Assembly (NCBI RefSeq): GCF_001011035.1
Contig: NZ_CP011492.1
Span: forward strand, 5,997,001-6,061,000
Reading direction: 5' to 3'
DNA from: Streptomyces sp. CNQ-509
GTDB lineage: Bacteria > Actinomycetota > Actinomycetes > Streptomycetales > Streptomycetaceae
DNA: 64,000 bases
Shown here: one piece after another, positions 16,638-25,123 of the stretch
Numbering within the stretch: the stretch's first letter is position 1
Layout: every line of letters starts with the position of its first letter
Translations under genes and position numbers: made by a program
The notes under the pieces: generated by a model
The model's database searches: none
Told to the model about the DNA's origin: nothing
What the model saw: the letters and a program-made list of their open reading frames with translations, nothing else

Positions 16638-17447
16638 ATGCCCCAGCACATCTCCGGGTCCGACCGTGCCGCATCACGCACAGCACCCTCGTCGGTCGAC
16701 GAGCTGTGGCGGTCGTACAAGGAGACGCGTGACGGCCGGCTGCGCGAGCAGCTCATCCTGCACTACTCGCCGCTGGTGAAGTACGTCGCGGGACGCGTCA
16801 GCGTCGGCCTGCCGTCCAACGTGGAACAGGCCGACTTCGTCTCGTCCGGAGTCTTCGGACTCATCGACGCCATCGAGAAGTTCGACCCCGAGCGCGCCAT
16901 CAAGTTCGAGACGTACGCCATCACCCGCATCCGCGGTGCGATGATCGACGAGCTCCGGGCGCTGGACTGGATCCCCCGCTCCGTACGGCAGAAGGCCCGT
17001 GCCGTCGAGCGCGCCTACGCCACCCTCGAAGCCGCCCTCCGCCGCACCCCCTCGGAAGCCGAGGTCGCCGCCGAGATGGGCATCCAGCTCGAAGAGCTGC
17101 ACGGGGTTTTCAGCCAGCTTTCCCTCGCCAACGTCGTCGCCCTCGAAGAACTGCTGCACGTCAGCTCCGACAACGGCGACCGGCTCAGCCTCATGGACAC
17201 CCTCGAGGACACCGCCGCCGACGACCCCGTGGAGGTCGCCGAGGACCGCGAACTGCGCCGGCTGCTCGCCCGCGCCGTCAACACCCTGCCCGACCGGGAG
17301 AAGACCGTCGTCACCCTCTACTACTACGAGGGCCTCACGCTCGCCGAGATCGGCCAGGTCCTCGGCGTCACCGAGAGCAGGGTCAGCCAGATCCACACCA
17401 AGTCCGTCCTGCAGTTGCGCGCGAAGCTGGCCGACTCGGGCGGCTGA
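16638..17447 (+). CDS. whiG: RNA polymerase sigma factor WhiG (FliA-like, sporulation)
   Basis: 269 residues from the ATG at 16638, about 10 nt after AAGG; the longer open frame upstream is C-rich leader. Region 2 (VDELWRSYKETRD to KFETYAITRIRGAMIDELRALDWIPRSVR, about 20-115) and region 4 with its helix-turn-helix (LPDREKTVVTLYYYEGLTLAEIGQVLGVTESRVSQIHTKS, near the end) match WhiG/FliA. In Streptomyces WhiG commits aerial hyphae to sporulation by activating whiH and whiI, and is held by the anti-sigma RsiG with c-di-GMP. Its presence argues for a sporulating streptomycete. Confidence 0.95.
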   Translation: MPQHISGSDRAASRTAPSSVDELWRSYKETRDGRLREQLILHYSPLVKYVAGRVSVGLPSNVEQADFVSSGVFGLIDAIEKFDPERAIKFETYAITRIRGAMIDELRALDWIPRSVRQKARAVERAYATLEAALRRTPSEAEVAAEMGIQLEELHGVFSQLSLANVVALEELLHVSSDNGDRLSLMDTLEDTAADDPVEVAEDRELRRLLARAVNTLPDREKTVVTLYYYEGLTLAEIGQVLGVTESRVSQIHTKSVLQLRAKLADSGG

Positions 17448-17462
17448 ACGGCCGCCGCGGTC

Positions 17463-17468
17463 TAAAGT
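17463..17468 (+). promoter_or_regulatory. -10-like TAAAGT before TetR gene (leaderless)
   Basis: TAAAGT ends 6 nt before the GTG at 17475, and no ribosome site is present. It lies 15 bp after the whiG stop. Confidence 0.45.
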
Positions 17469-17474
17469 TGGACG

Positions 17475-18053
17475 GTGCCGAAGATTCGAGCGGCCTCCGT
17501 GGCCGAGCACCGGACCATGCAGCACGCCGCGCTGCTCGACGCCGCGCGCGAACTCCTCGGCGAAGGCGGCACCGAAGCGCTGAACTTCGCCGCGCTCGCC
17601 GAGCGCACCGGCCTCGCACGCTCGTCCGTGTACGAGTACTTCCGCAGCCGGGCCGCCGTGGTCGAGGAACTGTGCGCCGTCGACTTCCCGCGTTGGGCGG
17701 CCGAGGTGGAGGCGGCCATGGAGCGCGCCGACACCCCGGAGGCGAAGGTCGAGGCGTACGTACGCACCCAGCTCGCGCTGGTCGGCGACCGCCGCCACCG
17801 GGCCGTCGTCGCCATCTCCGCGGGCGAACTCGACGCCGGCGCCCGGGAGAAGATCCGCGCCGCGCACGGCGGGCTCGTCACCATGGTCGTCGCGGCCCTG
17901 GCGGACCTCGGCCACGACGAACCCCGCCTCGCCGCCACCCTGCTCCAAGGGGTCGTCGACGCGGCCGTCCGCCGCACCGAACTCGGCACCGACGCCCCGG
18001 AGACCGTTGCCGACACGGCCGTCGCCGTGGCCCTCCACGGCGCCGCCCGCTGA
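17475..18053 (+). CDS. TetR/AcrR family transcriptional regulator
   Basis: 192 residues. The N-terminal helix-turn-helix is clear: LLDAARELLGEGGTEALNFAALAERTGLARSSVYEYFRSRAAVVEELC (about 17-64). The C-terminal ligand domain has no recognisable signature. It is probably expressed from its own leaderless promoter just after whiG. No neighbouring transporter or enzyme suggests a ligand; the next gene is convergent, with a 22-bp gap. Confidence 0.88.
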   Translation: MPKIRAASVAEHRTMQHAALLDAARELLGEGGTEALNFAALAERTGLARSSVYEYFRSRAAVVEELCAVDFPRWAAEVEAAMERADTPEAKVEAYVRTQLALVGDRRHRAVVAISAGELDAGAREKIRAAHGGLVTMVVAALADLGHDEPRLAATLLQGVVDAAVRRTELGTDAPETVADTAVAVALHGAAR

Positions 18054-18075
18054 CGGCACCGCCCTCGTCGCGGCG

Positions 18076-18825
18076 TCAGCCGCCACCCGCGGGCGGCGGG
18101 ACGCCGAACACCGGCAGCAGCCGGGCATGGCCCGCGGTGAGCAGCCCGGGCGGCAGCAGCGACAGCGGGTCGAGGTAGACAGGGCCGCGGCGCAGCCCCC
18201 AGTGCAGACAGGCCGTCGCGCAGTGGTACCCGCCGCCCTGCAGATGTCCGATGACCTGCCCTTTCCCGACCCGCTCACCCTTGCGTACGGCGGGCACCAC
18301 CGGCTCGTACGTGGTGCGCAGCGGCGGGCGGCCCGTGCCCGGATGGTCGACGGCCAGCACTCCGCGTCCCGCCACCCGCCCCGCGAACGACACCCGCCCC
18401 GCCGCCGCGGCCCGCACCGGTTTCCCCGCCGATGCCCGCAGATCCACCCCGCGATGGCCCGGGCCGTACGGCGACCGCGGCGCCTCGAACCCCCGCTCCA
18501 CCACCGGCCGCCCCCGCGGCCCCCCGTCAACAGGCCACACCGCGTCCACGCCGGGGGGCCTCGGCTCGGCAGGCGCCACCGCCGGCCGCCCCGGACCGGT
18601 GGACCGCCCGCCGGGCGCGGACGTATCCCGTATCCCCCGTTCCCCCCGCCCCGCCCCCGCCCCCTCCCCACCCGCCTCCGCCACCCTGTCCGTCGTGTCC
18701 GCCGTCGTGAACGGGGGTGCGGGCCAGGCGCCCGCGGTCAGGGCCGCGGCGAGCCCGACCGCGAGCGCCCACCGCGCCCCGCGGCCCGGGACGCCGGCCG
18801 TGCGGGGTTCGGGTCGTCCGTTCAT
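18076..18825 (-). CDS. Secreted M23 (LytM)-like protein with altered active site
   Basis: 249 residues. A signal peptide (ARWALAVGLAAALTAGAWPAPP, about 17-38) and a disordered Gly/Arg/Pro linker precede an M23 domain. The first metal motif HRGVDL and the GRVSFAGRVAGRGVLAVDHPG strand are present. The usual HxH near the C-terminus reads CLHWG, so the first His is replaced by Cys. Such proteins may be non-catalytic activators of cell wall hydrolases; this is inferred. It is convergent with the TetR gene and divergent from rpsB. Confidence 0.8.
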   Translation of the reverse strand: MNGRPEPRTAGVPGRGARWALAVGLAAALTAGAWPAPPFTTADTTDRVAEAGGEGAGAGRGERGIRDTSAPGGRSTGPGRPAVAPAEPRPPGVDAVWPVDGGPRGRPVVERGFEAPRSPYGPGHRGVDLRASAGKPVRAAAAGRVSFAGRVAGRGVLAVDHPGTGRPPLRTTYEPVVPAVRKGERVGKGQVIGHLQGGGYHCATACLHWGLRRGPVYLDPLSLLPPGLLTAGHARLLPVFGVPPPAGGG

Positions 18826-18875
18826 GGGGGGAGTCTGGCCGGGGGACGGGACGCTTGGGGATCATGGACGGATTC

Positions 18876-18902
18876 TGTGGATAACCGGCCGGTTGTGGAC
18901 AA
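18876..18902 (-). promoter_or_regulatory. Paired DnaA-box-like module before rpsB (second copy)
   Basis: On the minus strand, TTGTCCACA (18902-18894) is followed after 9 bp by TTATCCACA (18884-18876), both perfect. The pair and the intervening bases are nearly identical to 12827-12854, but in the opposite orientation. It lies between divergent M23 and rpsB genes. Confidence 0.55.
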
Positions 18903-18975
18903 CCCGGGGCCGGGGACCGCCCGGAGACCCGCCCGGGGACCGGGCTCCGTGGCGCAGGCGGGTGATGCCGTCCCG

Positions 18976-18981
18976 TACACT
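18976..18981 (+). promoter_or_regulatory. Candidate -10 box (TACACT) of the rpsB-tsf promoter
   Basis: TACACT fits the vegetative -10 pattern in the only long gap before rpsB. The -35 position has no good match, so this is tentative. Confidence 0.35.
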
Positions 18982-19151
18982 TCTGGTGGCGACCCGGCTC
19001 TCCGGGTCGACTTCGCACGCCCCGCCACCTGCCTGAAGGTGGCCGCGTCACTCGGTCCTCCGGCTCCCGCCGGAGGCACGGCGCGCAGGGGCGTCAGGAG
19101 CGGTGGCCGGCCGGCCGCCGCGCACAACCGAGACACACGAGGAGTACGGCC

Positions 19152-20132
19152 ATGGCCGTCGTCACGATGCGGGAGCTGCTGGAAAGCGGCGTCCACTTCG
19201 GGCACCAGACCCGCCGTTGGAACCCGAAGATGAAGCGCTTCATCTTCACCGAGCGCAACGGCATCTACATCATCGACCTCCTGCAGTCGCTGTCGTACAT
19301 CGACCGCGCCTACGAGTTCGTGAAGGAGACCGTCGCGCACGGCGGAACCATCATGTTCGTGGGCACGAAGAAGCAGGCCCAGGAAGCCATCGCCGAGCAG
19401 GCCACCCGCGTCGGCATGCCGTACGTGAACCAGCGCTGGCTGGGCGGCATGCTCACCAACTTCTCCACGGTCCACAAGCGGCTGCAGCGCCTCAAGGAGC
19501 TGGAGGCCATCGACTTCGAGGACGTGGCCGCCTCCGGCCTCACCAAGAAGGAACTGCTGGTCCTCTCCCGTGAGAAGGCCAAGCTGGAGAAGACCCTCGG
19601 CGGCATCCGCGACATGCAGAAGGTGCCGAGCGCCGTCTGGATCGTGGACACGAAGAAGGAGCACATCGCCGTCGGCGAGGCGCGCAAGCTGCGCATCCCG
19701 GTCGTCGCGATCCTCGACACCAACTGCGACCCCGACGAGGTCGACTACAAGATCCCGGGCAACGACGACGCGATCCGCTCCGTCACGCTGCTGACCCGCG
19801 TCATCGCCGACGCCGTCGCCGAGGGTCTGATCGCCCGCTCCGGTGCCGCCACCGGTGACGAGAAGGCCGTCAAGACCGACGCCGAGCCGCTCGCCGAGTG
19901 GGAGCGCGACCTGCTCGCCGGCGAGAAGGACGGCAAGACCGCGCCGGCCGCCCCGGCCGAGAAGACGGACGAGGCCGCGGCCGAGGCCGAGGTGCAGACC
20001 TCCGCCGAGACCGCCAAGGTCGCCGACGCCGAGCAGGCCGACGAGACCCCCGCCCCGGCCGCCGAGCAGGCCACCGAGGCCGCCGAGGCCGCCGAGGGCA
20101 CGGAGCCCGCCGGCGACGCTCCGCAGGTTTGA
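19152..20132 (+). CDS. rpsB: 30S ribosomal protein S2
   Basis: 326 residues. The S2 core is clear: VVTMRELLESGVHFGHQTRRWNPKM at the start, NQRWLGGMLTNF (about 97-108) and IPVVAILDTNCDPDEVDYKIPGNDDAIRS (about 180-208). About 85 extra C-terminal residues are Ala/Glu/Thr-rich and acidic, as in other actinobacteria. The ATG follows a GAGGAG ribosome site. It precedes tsf by 45 bp, the universal rpsB-tsf pair. Confidence 0.97.
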   Translation: MAVVTMRELLESGVHFGHQTRRWNPKMKRFIFTERNGIYIIDLLQSLSYIDRAYEFVKETVAHGGTIMFVGTKKQAQEAIAEQATRVGMPYVNQRWLGGMLTNFSTVHKRLQRLKELEAIDFEDVAASGLTKKELLVLSREKAKLEKTLGGIRDMQKVPSAVWIVDTKKEHIAVGEARKLRIPVVAILDTNCDPDEVDYKIPGNDDAIRSVTLLTRVIADAVAEGLIARSGAATGDEKAVKTDAEPLAEWERDLLAGEKDGKTAPAAPAEKTDEAAAEAEVQTSAETAKVADAEQADETPAPAAEQATEAAEAAEGTEPAGDAPQV

Positions 20133-20177
20133 TCCGCCGATCCCAGTCACCCGTCGAGAAGAGAAAACCACCGAATC

Positions 20178-21011
20178 ATGGCGAACTTCACCGCCGCCGA
20201 CGTCAAGAAGCTCCGGGAGCTCACCGGCGCCGGCATGATGGACTGCAAGAAGGCGCTGGAAGAGGCCGAGGGCGACGTCGACAAGGCCGTGGAGCTGCTC
20301 CGCGTCAAGGGCCAGAAGGGCGTCGCCAAGCGTGAGAGCCGCTCCGCCGAGAACGGCGCCGTCGTCTCCCTGATCGCCGACGACAACTCCTCCGGCGTCC
20401 TGCTGGAGCTGAAGTGCGAGACCGACTTCGTCGCCAAGGGCGACAAGTTCATCGCCGTCGCCGACGCCCTCGCCGAGCACGTCGCGGCCACCAAGCCCGC
20501 CGACCTGGAGGCGCTGCTCGCCTCCGAGATCGACGGCAAGACCGTCCAGGCGTACGTGGACGAGGCCAACGCCACCCTCGGCGAGAAGATCGTCCTCGAC
20601 CGCTTCGCGCGCTTCGAGGGCGCCTACGTGGGCACGTACATGCACCGCACCATGCCCGACCTGCCGCCGCAGGTCGGCGTGCTCGTCGAGCTGGACAAGG
20701 CCGACCCGCAGACGGCCAAGGAGGTGGCGCAGCACATCGCCGCCTTCAGCCCGCGCTGGCTGAGCCGCGAGGAGGTCCCGGCCGACACGGTGGAGAACGA
20801 GCGCCGCGTCGCCGAGGCCACCTCCCGCGAGGAGGGCAAGCCGGAGGCCGCGCTGCCGAAGATCGTCGAGGGCCGGGTGAACGGTTTCTTCAAGGAGAAC
20901 GTGCTGCTGGACCAGCCGTTCGCCAAGGACCCGAAGAAGTCGGTGCAGAAGGTGCTCGACGAGGCCGGCGCGCAGGTGATCCGCTTCGCACGCATCCGCG
21001 TCGGCGCCTGA
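20178..21011 (+). CDS. tsf: Elongation factor Ts
   Basis: 277 residues, standard for EF-Ts. The N-terminal UBA-like domain (FTAADVKKLRELTGAGMMDCKKALEEAEGD) and the core motif LKCETDFVAKGDKF (about 76-89) are present, and VDKA, PRWLSREEVP and LLDQPFAKDPKKSVQ follow. It exchanges GDP for GTP on EF-Tu. A GAGAAGAGAA ribosome site precedes the ATG, and it should be co-transcribed with rpsB. Confidence 0.97.
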   Translation: MANFTAADVKKLRELTGAGMMDCKKALEEAEGDVDKAVELLRVKGQKGVAKRESRSAENGAVVSLIADDNSSGVLLELKCETDFVAKGDKFIAVADALAEHVAATKPADLEALLASEIDGKTVQAYVDEANATLGEKIVLDRFARFEGAYVGTYMHRTMPDLPPQVGVLVELDKADPQTAKEVAQHIAAFSPRWLSREEVPADTVENERRVAEATSREEGKPEAALPKIVEGRVNGFFKENVLLDQPFAKDPKKSVQKVLDEAGAQVIRFARIRVGA

Positions 21012-21154
21012 GCACCGGCGCCACCGGCGGGCACCGTGCCGCCCGGCGCGCGCAAGCGCGACCGGACGGCACGCGCCGCGATCCGGCGCGCCGCAGGGCG
21101 GGTCGCCGCGGCGTACGCGGCGCACGGTGTACGGCGAACGGCCACCGGCCCCGC

Positions 21155-21160
21155 TAGGGT
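21155..21160 (+). promoter_or_regulatory. Candidate -10 box (TAGGGT) of the pyrH promoter
   Basis: TAGGGT lies in the 281-bp tsf-pyrH gap, about 130 bp before the pyrH ATG and upstream of a large hairpin. No good -35 is seen. Confidence 0.35.
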
Positions 21161-21219
21161 CGGGTTGAGTTGTTGCGGGCCGGTGCGGGGGACCGCCGCC
21201 GGGCCGCGGAAGTGACGAG

Positions 21220-21267
21220 GAGGCCATTGCCGGGAATGGGTGGATGAGAACCCACGGCGATGGCCTC
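21220..21267 (+). terminator. Large hairpin in the pyrH leader (terminator or attenuator)
   Basis: GAGGCCATTGCCG (21220-21232) pairs with CGGCGATGGCCTC (21255-21267) with one G-U pair; an inner GGGT/ACCC pair extends the stem, and a short T-run (TTTCG) follows. It ends 25 bp before the pyrH ATG. It could terminate tsf transcription or attenuate pyrH. Confidence 0.5.
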
Positions 21268-21292
21268 TTTCGCATGCGCACGAGGAGACTTC

Positions 21293-22084
21293 ATGAACGA
21301 GGACGCCGACGCGGACCACGGCCACCGGGAGAAGGCGGACAACGGCCACCATACGAAGAGGGACAGCTCACGCTTCCTGCTGAAGCTGTCCGGCGAGGCG
21401 TTCTCCGGAGGCGGGGACCTCGGCGTCGACCCCGACGTCGTGCGCGCCATCGCCCGCGAGGTCGCGGCCGTCGTCCGCGACGGGTACGAGATCGCGGTGG
21501 TGATCGGCGGCGGCAACTTCTTCCGCGGCGCCGAACTGCAGCAGCGCGGCATGGACAGGGCCCGCTCCGACTACATGGGCATGCTCGGCACGGTCATGAA
21601 CTGCCTCGCCCTGCAGGACTTCCTGGAGAAGGAAGGCATCGACTCCCGGGTGCAGACGGCGATCACCATGGGCCAGGTCGCCGAGCCGTACATCCCGCTG
21701 CGCGCCATCCGGCACATGCAGAAGGGCCGCGTCGTCATCTTCGGCGCCGGCATGGGCATGCCCTACTTCTCCACGGACACCACCGCCGCGCAGCGCGCCC
21801 TGGAGATCCACGCCGAGGCCCTGCTCATGGGGAAGAACGGCGTCGACGGGGTCTACGACTCCGACCCCAAGAAGAACCCCGACGCGGTGAAGTTCGATGC
21901 GCTCGGATACGGCGAGGTCATCACCCGTGACCTCAAGGTCGCCGACGCCACGGCCGTCACCCTGTGCCGCGACAACGAACTGCCCATCCTCGTCTTCGAG
22001 CTGCTGAAGGAGGGCAACATCGCCCGGGCGGTGCGGGGTGAGAAGATCGGTACGCTCGTGAGCGCGCACGGCAGCCGGGTCTGA
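21293..22084 (+). CDS. pyrH: UMP kinase
   Basis: 263 residues from the ATG at 21293, which has an AGGAGA ribosome site 6 nt before it; an earlier ATG at 21260 lies inside the leader hairpin. The amino-acid-kinase fold shows FLLKLSGEAFSGG (about 25-37), IGGGNFFRG, AITMGQVAEPYIPLRAIRHM and GTGMGMPYFSTDT-like GAGMGMPYFSTDT. It phosphorylates UMP to UDP, and bacterial enzymes are GTP-activated and UTP-inhibited. The N-terminus carries a His/Asp/Lys-rich extension of about 20 residues. It is followed by frr after 98 bp. Confidence 0.96.
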   Translation: MNEDADADHGHREKADNGHHTKRDSSRFLLKLSGEAFSGGGDLGVDPDVVRAIAREVAAVVRDGYEIAVVIGGGNFFRGAELQQRGMDRARSDYMGMLGTVMNCLALQDFLEKEGIDSRVQTAITMGQVAEPYIPLRAIRHMQKGRVVIFGAGMGMPYFSTDTTAAQRALEIHAEALLMGKNGVDGVYDSDPKKNPDAVKFDALGYGEVITRDLKVADATAVTLCRDNELPILVFELLKEGNIARAVRGEKIGTLVSAHGSRV

Positions 22085-22182
22085 GGGATGGACAACGGCC
22101 TGCCGGTCGGACACCGTGCAGGCATGGTACGGGCGGACGGGAGCACTCCCGTTCCGCTCACGGATGAGACCAGGAGCCAGTG

Positions 22183-22740
22183 GTGATCGAAGAGACCCTC
22201 CTCGAAGCCGAGGAGAAGATGGAGAAGGCCGTCGTGGTCGCCAAGGAGGACCTCGCCGCGATCCGCACCGGGCGGGCGCATCCGGCGATGTTCAACAAGA
22301 TCACGGCGGATTACTACGGGGCCCAGACCCCCATCAACCAGCTGGCGTCGTTCTCGGTGCCGGAGCCGCGGATGGCGGTGGTGACCCCGTTCGACAAGAG
22401 CGCCCTGCGCAACATCGAGCAGGCGATCCGCGACTCCGACCTCGGCGTCAACCCCTCCAACGACGGCAACATCATCCGGGTGGTCTTCCCGCAGCTCACC
22501 GAGGAACGCCGCAAGGAGTTCATCAAGGTCGCCAGGGCCAAGGGCGAGGACGCGCGGATCGCCATCCGCTCCGTGCGCCGCAAGGCCAAGGAGACCATCG
22601 ACAAGGCCGTCAAGGACGGCGAGATCGGTGAGGACGAGGGCCGCCGCGGCGAGAAGGAGCTCGACGACACCACCCACAAGTACGTGGCCCAGGTCGACGA
22701 GCTGCTCAAGCACAAGGAAGCAGAGCTGCTCGAGGTCTGA
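22183..22740 (+). CDS. frr: Ribosome recycling factor
   Basis: 185 residues from the GTG at 22183, 6 nt after AGGAG (22172-22176); the adjacent GTG at 22180 would be too close. Typical RRF motifs: EEKMEKAVVVAKEDLAAIRTGRA (about 10-32), YYGAQTPINQLASFSVPEPR, GNIIRVVFPQLTEERRKEF and the end HKEAELLEV. With EF-G it splits post-termination ribosomes. Its stop overlaps the cdsA start by 1 nt. Confidence 0.97.
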   Translation: MIEETLLEAEEKMEKAVVVAKEDLAAIRTGRAHPAMFNKITADYYGAQTPINQLASFSVPEPRMAVVTPFDKSALRNIEQAIRDSDLGVNPSNDGNIIRVVFPQLTEERRKEFIKVARAKGEDARIAIRSVRRKAKETIDKAVKDGEIGEDEGRRGEKELDDTTHKYVAQVDELLKHKEAELLEV

Positions 22741-23741
22741 TGAACGACTCCTCCAGGGGGGCCCCGGCGGGTCCCGTGTACGGCGGGGGTGAAAGGGCGC
22801 AGACTCCGCGCATGCCCATCGTGTCCGGCGACGCCCCTGCCGACGAACCCTCCCCAGGTCCCTCCGGGGGATCCGGCGCCCCGGGCGATCCCTCCACCCC
22901 GCCGCCGCCCGCCCCCAAGCGGCGCCGCGGCGGCCGGGACCTCGGCGCGGCCATAGGCGTCGGGCTCGGCCTCGGCGCCATCGTGCTGGCCACGCTCTTC
23001 GTCGTGAAAGTGCTCTTCCTCGGCGTCATCGTCGTCGCGGTGGCGGTCGGGCTGTGGGAGCTGACGTCGCGGCTGGCGGAGGTCCGCGGCATCCGCACGC
23101 CGCTGGTGCCGCTGGTGCTCGGCGGCATCGCCATGGTCATCGCCGGGTACGCGGCCGGCGCCGAGGGCGCCGCAGCGGCCCTCGCGCTCACCGCCCTCGC
23201 CGTCCCCGTCTGGCGGCTGACGCGCCCCGTGGAGGACTACCTCCGCGACGTCACCGCCGGCGTCTTCGCCGCGTTCTACGTGCCGTTCCTCGCCTCCTTC
23301 GTCGCCCTGATGCTCGCCGCGGACGACGACGGGCCGCAGCGGGTGCTGACGTTCCTGATCCTCACGGTGATCAGCGACACCGGCGCGTACGCCGTGGGCT
23401 ACAAGCTCGGCCGCAACAAACTCGCCCCGCGCATCAGCCCCGGCAAGACCCGCGAGGGCCTGGGCGGCGCGCTGGCCTTCGCGATGGCGGCGGGTGCGGT
23501 GTGCATGGAACTGCTCATCGACGACGGCCGCTGGTGGCAGGGCCTCCTGCTGGGCGCCGCGGCAGCCGCCTCGGCGACGCTCGGCGACCTCGCCGAGTCG
23601 ATGATCAAACGGGACCTCGGCATCAAGGACATGGGCACGCTGCTCCCCGGCCACGGCGGGATCATGGACCGGCTGGACTCGCTGCTGCCGACGGCGCCGG
23701 TGGTCTGGCTGCTGATGGTGATCTTCGTCGGCGCGGGCTGA
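22740..23741 (+). CDS. cdsA: Phosphatidate cytidylyltransferase (CDP-diacylglycerol synthase)
   Basis: 333 residues. A Pro/Gly-rich cytoplasmic N-terminus (about 65 residues) is followed by about eight membrane segments. The family signature is near the C-terminus: SMIKRDLGIKDMGTLLPGHGG followed by IMDRLDSLL (about 285-315). It makes CDP-diacylglycerol for phospholipid synthesis at the inner membrane. The ATG overlaps the frr stop by 1 nt (TGATG), so pyrH-frr-cdsA form a conserved operon. Confidence 0.94.
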   Translation: MNDSSRGAPAGPVYGGGERAQTPRMPIVSGDAPADEPSPGPSGGSGAPGDPSTPPPPAPKRRRGGRDLGAAIGVGLGLGAIVLATLFVVKVLFLGVIVVAVAVGLWELTSRLAEVRGIRTPLVPLVLGGIAMVIAGYAAGAEGAAAALALTALAVPVWRLTRPVEDYLRDVTAGVFAAFYVPFLASFVALMLAADDDGPQRVLTFLILTVISDTGAYAVGYKLGRNKLAPRISPGKTREGLGGALAFAMAAGAVCMELLIDDGRWWQGLLLGAAAAASATLGDLAESMIKRDLGIKDMGTLLPGHGGIMDRLDSLLPTAPVVWLLMVIFVGAG

Positions 23742-23872
23742 CCCGGCCGCGGTGTTCCCCCTCCTCCGGGCGCGGTTTCGGCGAGCGCCGGCCAGGGGGT
23801 TCTTGCCGACGAATCAGGGCGTTTGGGGATGAGGCGGGCGGGGGTGCATCCGTCTGCGACACTGGTAAGCCT

Positions 23873-24991
23873 ATGCCGAAGCCAGGAGAGCTCACCTTCG
23901 CCGTCCCCCGTGGTGCCAAGAAGCCGCCGCGGCACCTCGCCGACCTCACCCCCGCCGAGCGCCGCGACGCCGTCGCCGGGCTGGGGGAGAAGCCGTTCCG
24001 TGCCGCGCAGCTCTCGCGCCACTACTTCGCGCGCTACGCGACCGACCCGGCCGGCTGGACCGACGTGCCCGCCGCATCCCGGGCGAAGCTCGCCGAGGGG
24101 CTGCTGCCCGAACTCATGACCGTCGTACGGCATCTGAGCTGCGACGGCGACACCACCCGCAAGACCCTGTGGCGGCTCTTCGACGGCACGCTGGTCGAGT
24201 CGGTGCTCATGCGCTACCCCGACCGCGTCACCATGTGCATCTCCTCGCAGGCAGGATGCGGCATGAACTGCCCGTTCTGCGCCACCGGCCAGGCCGGGCT
24301 CACCCGCAACCTGTCCACCGCCGAGATCGTCCACCAGATCGTCGACGGCATGCGCGCCCTGCGCGACGGCGAGGTGCCCGGGGGCCCGGCGCGGCTGTCC
24401 AACATCGTCTTCATGGGCATGGGCGAGCCGCTGGCGAACTACAACCGCGTGCTGTCGGCCATCCGCCGCCTCACCGACCCCGAGCCCGACGGGCTCGGGC
24501 TCTCCCAGCGCGGCATCACCGTCTCCACCGTCGGCCTCGTGCCCGCCATGCACCGCTTCGCCGACGAGGGGCTCAAGTGCCGCCTCGCCGTCTCCCTGCA
24601 CGCGCCCGACGACGAGCTGCGCGACACCCTCGTGCCCGTCAACACCCGCTGGCAGGTCCGCGAGGTCCTCGACGCCGCGTGGGAGTACGCCGCCCGCTCC
24701 GGCCGCCGCGTCTCCATCGAGTACGCGCTCATCAAGGACATCAACGACCAGGCGTGGCGCGCCGACCTCCTCGGCCGTCTCCTCAAGGGCCGCCGCGCGC
24801 ACGTCAACCTCATCCCGCTCAACCCCACCCCCGGCTCCCAGTGGACCGCCTCCCGGCCCGAGGACGAGCGGGCGTTCGTCGCCGCCCTGGAGGCCCACGG
24901 CGTGCCCGTGACCGTACGGGACACCCGGGGCCAGGAGATCGAGGGCGCCTGCGGGCAGCTCGCCGCCTCCGCGGCCGACACCCCCGCCTGA
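23873..24991 (+). CDS. rlmN: 23S rRNA (adenine2503-C2)/tRNA A37 methyltransferase RlmN
   Basis: 372 residues from the ATG at 23873. The radical SAM motif is CGMNCPFC (Cys129, Cys133, Cys136), followed by TGQAGLTRNL. FMGMGEPLANYN and the late EGACGQL (with the methyl-carrying Cys) are typical of RlmN rather than RlmA. It methylates A2503 of 23S rRNA. No strong ribosome site precedes it; GACACT at 23858-23863 may serve as a -10 for a nearly leaderless mRNA. It lies 130 bp after cdsA and just before the TPP riboswitch. Confidence 0.95.
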   Translation: MPKPGELTFAVPRGAKKPPRHLADLTPAERRDAVAGLGEKPFRAAQLSRHYFARYATDPAGWTDVPAASRAKLAEGLLPELMTVVRHLSCDGDTTRKTLWRLFDGTLVESVLMRYPDRVTMCISSQAGCGMNCPFCATGQAGLTRNLSTAEIVHQIVDGMRALRDGEVPGGPARLSNIVFMGMGEPLANYNRVLSAIRRLTDPEPDGLGLSQRGITVSTVGLVPAMHRFADEGLKCRLAVSLHAPDDELRDTLVPVNTRWQVREVLDAAWEYAARSGRRVSIEYALIKDINDQAWRADLLGRLLKGRRAHVNLIPLNPTPGSQWTASRPEDERAFVAALEAHGVPVTVRDTRGQEIEGACGQLAASAADTPA

Positions 24992-25009
24992 TACCGTTCA
25001 CGTGTACAC

Positions 25010-25105
25010 ACCGACAGGGGAGCGCTCGCAGCGCTGAGAGTGCGGCACCGTCCAGGCCGCAGACCCTCGAACCTCGCCCAGGTCATTCTGGGTAGGAAGT
25101 TCGGT
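25010..25105 (+). promoter_or_regulatory. TPP riboswitch (THI element)
   Basis: The conserved core is complete: CTGAGAG at 25034-25040, GACCCTCGAACCT at 25062-25074 and GGGTAGGAAG at 25090-25099. ACCGA (25010-25014) can pair with TCGGT (25101-25105) as P1. It binds thiamine pyrophosphate and lowers expression of the downstream thiBPQ genes when thiamine is plentiful. The promoter must lie at the end of rlmN. Confidence 0.93.
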
Positions 25106-25123
25106 CGAGACTCTGCTGCTGCC

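Larger units (their letters stand above)
18826..19151. other. Intergenic region between M23 gene and rpsB
   Basis: 326 bp without a gene. It contains the second DnaA-box-like pair (18876-18902), a -10-like TACACT at 18976-18981, and then a leader of about 165 nt before rpsB, long enough for S2-type autoregulation. No structure in the leader is claimed. Confidence 0.45.

Noticed and set aside
22740..24991. Prophage or integrative element near rlmN
   Set aside because: No integrase, attachment repeats or composition shift; all genes are core.
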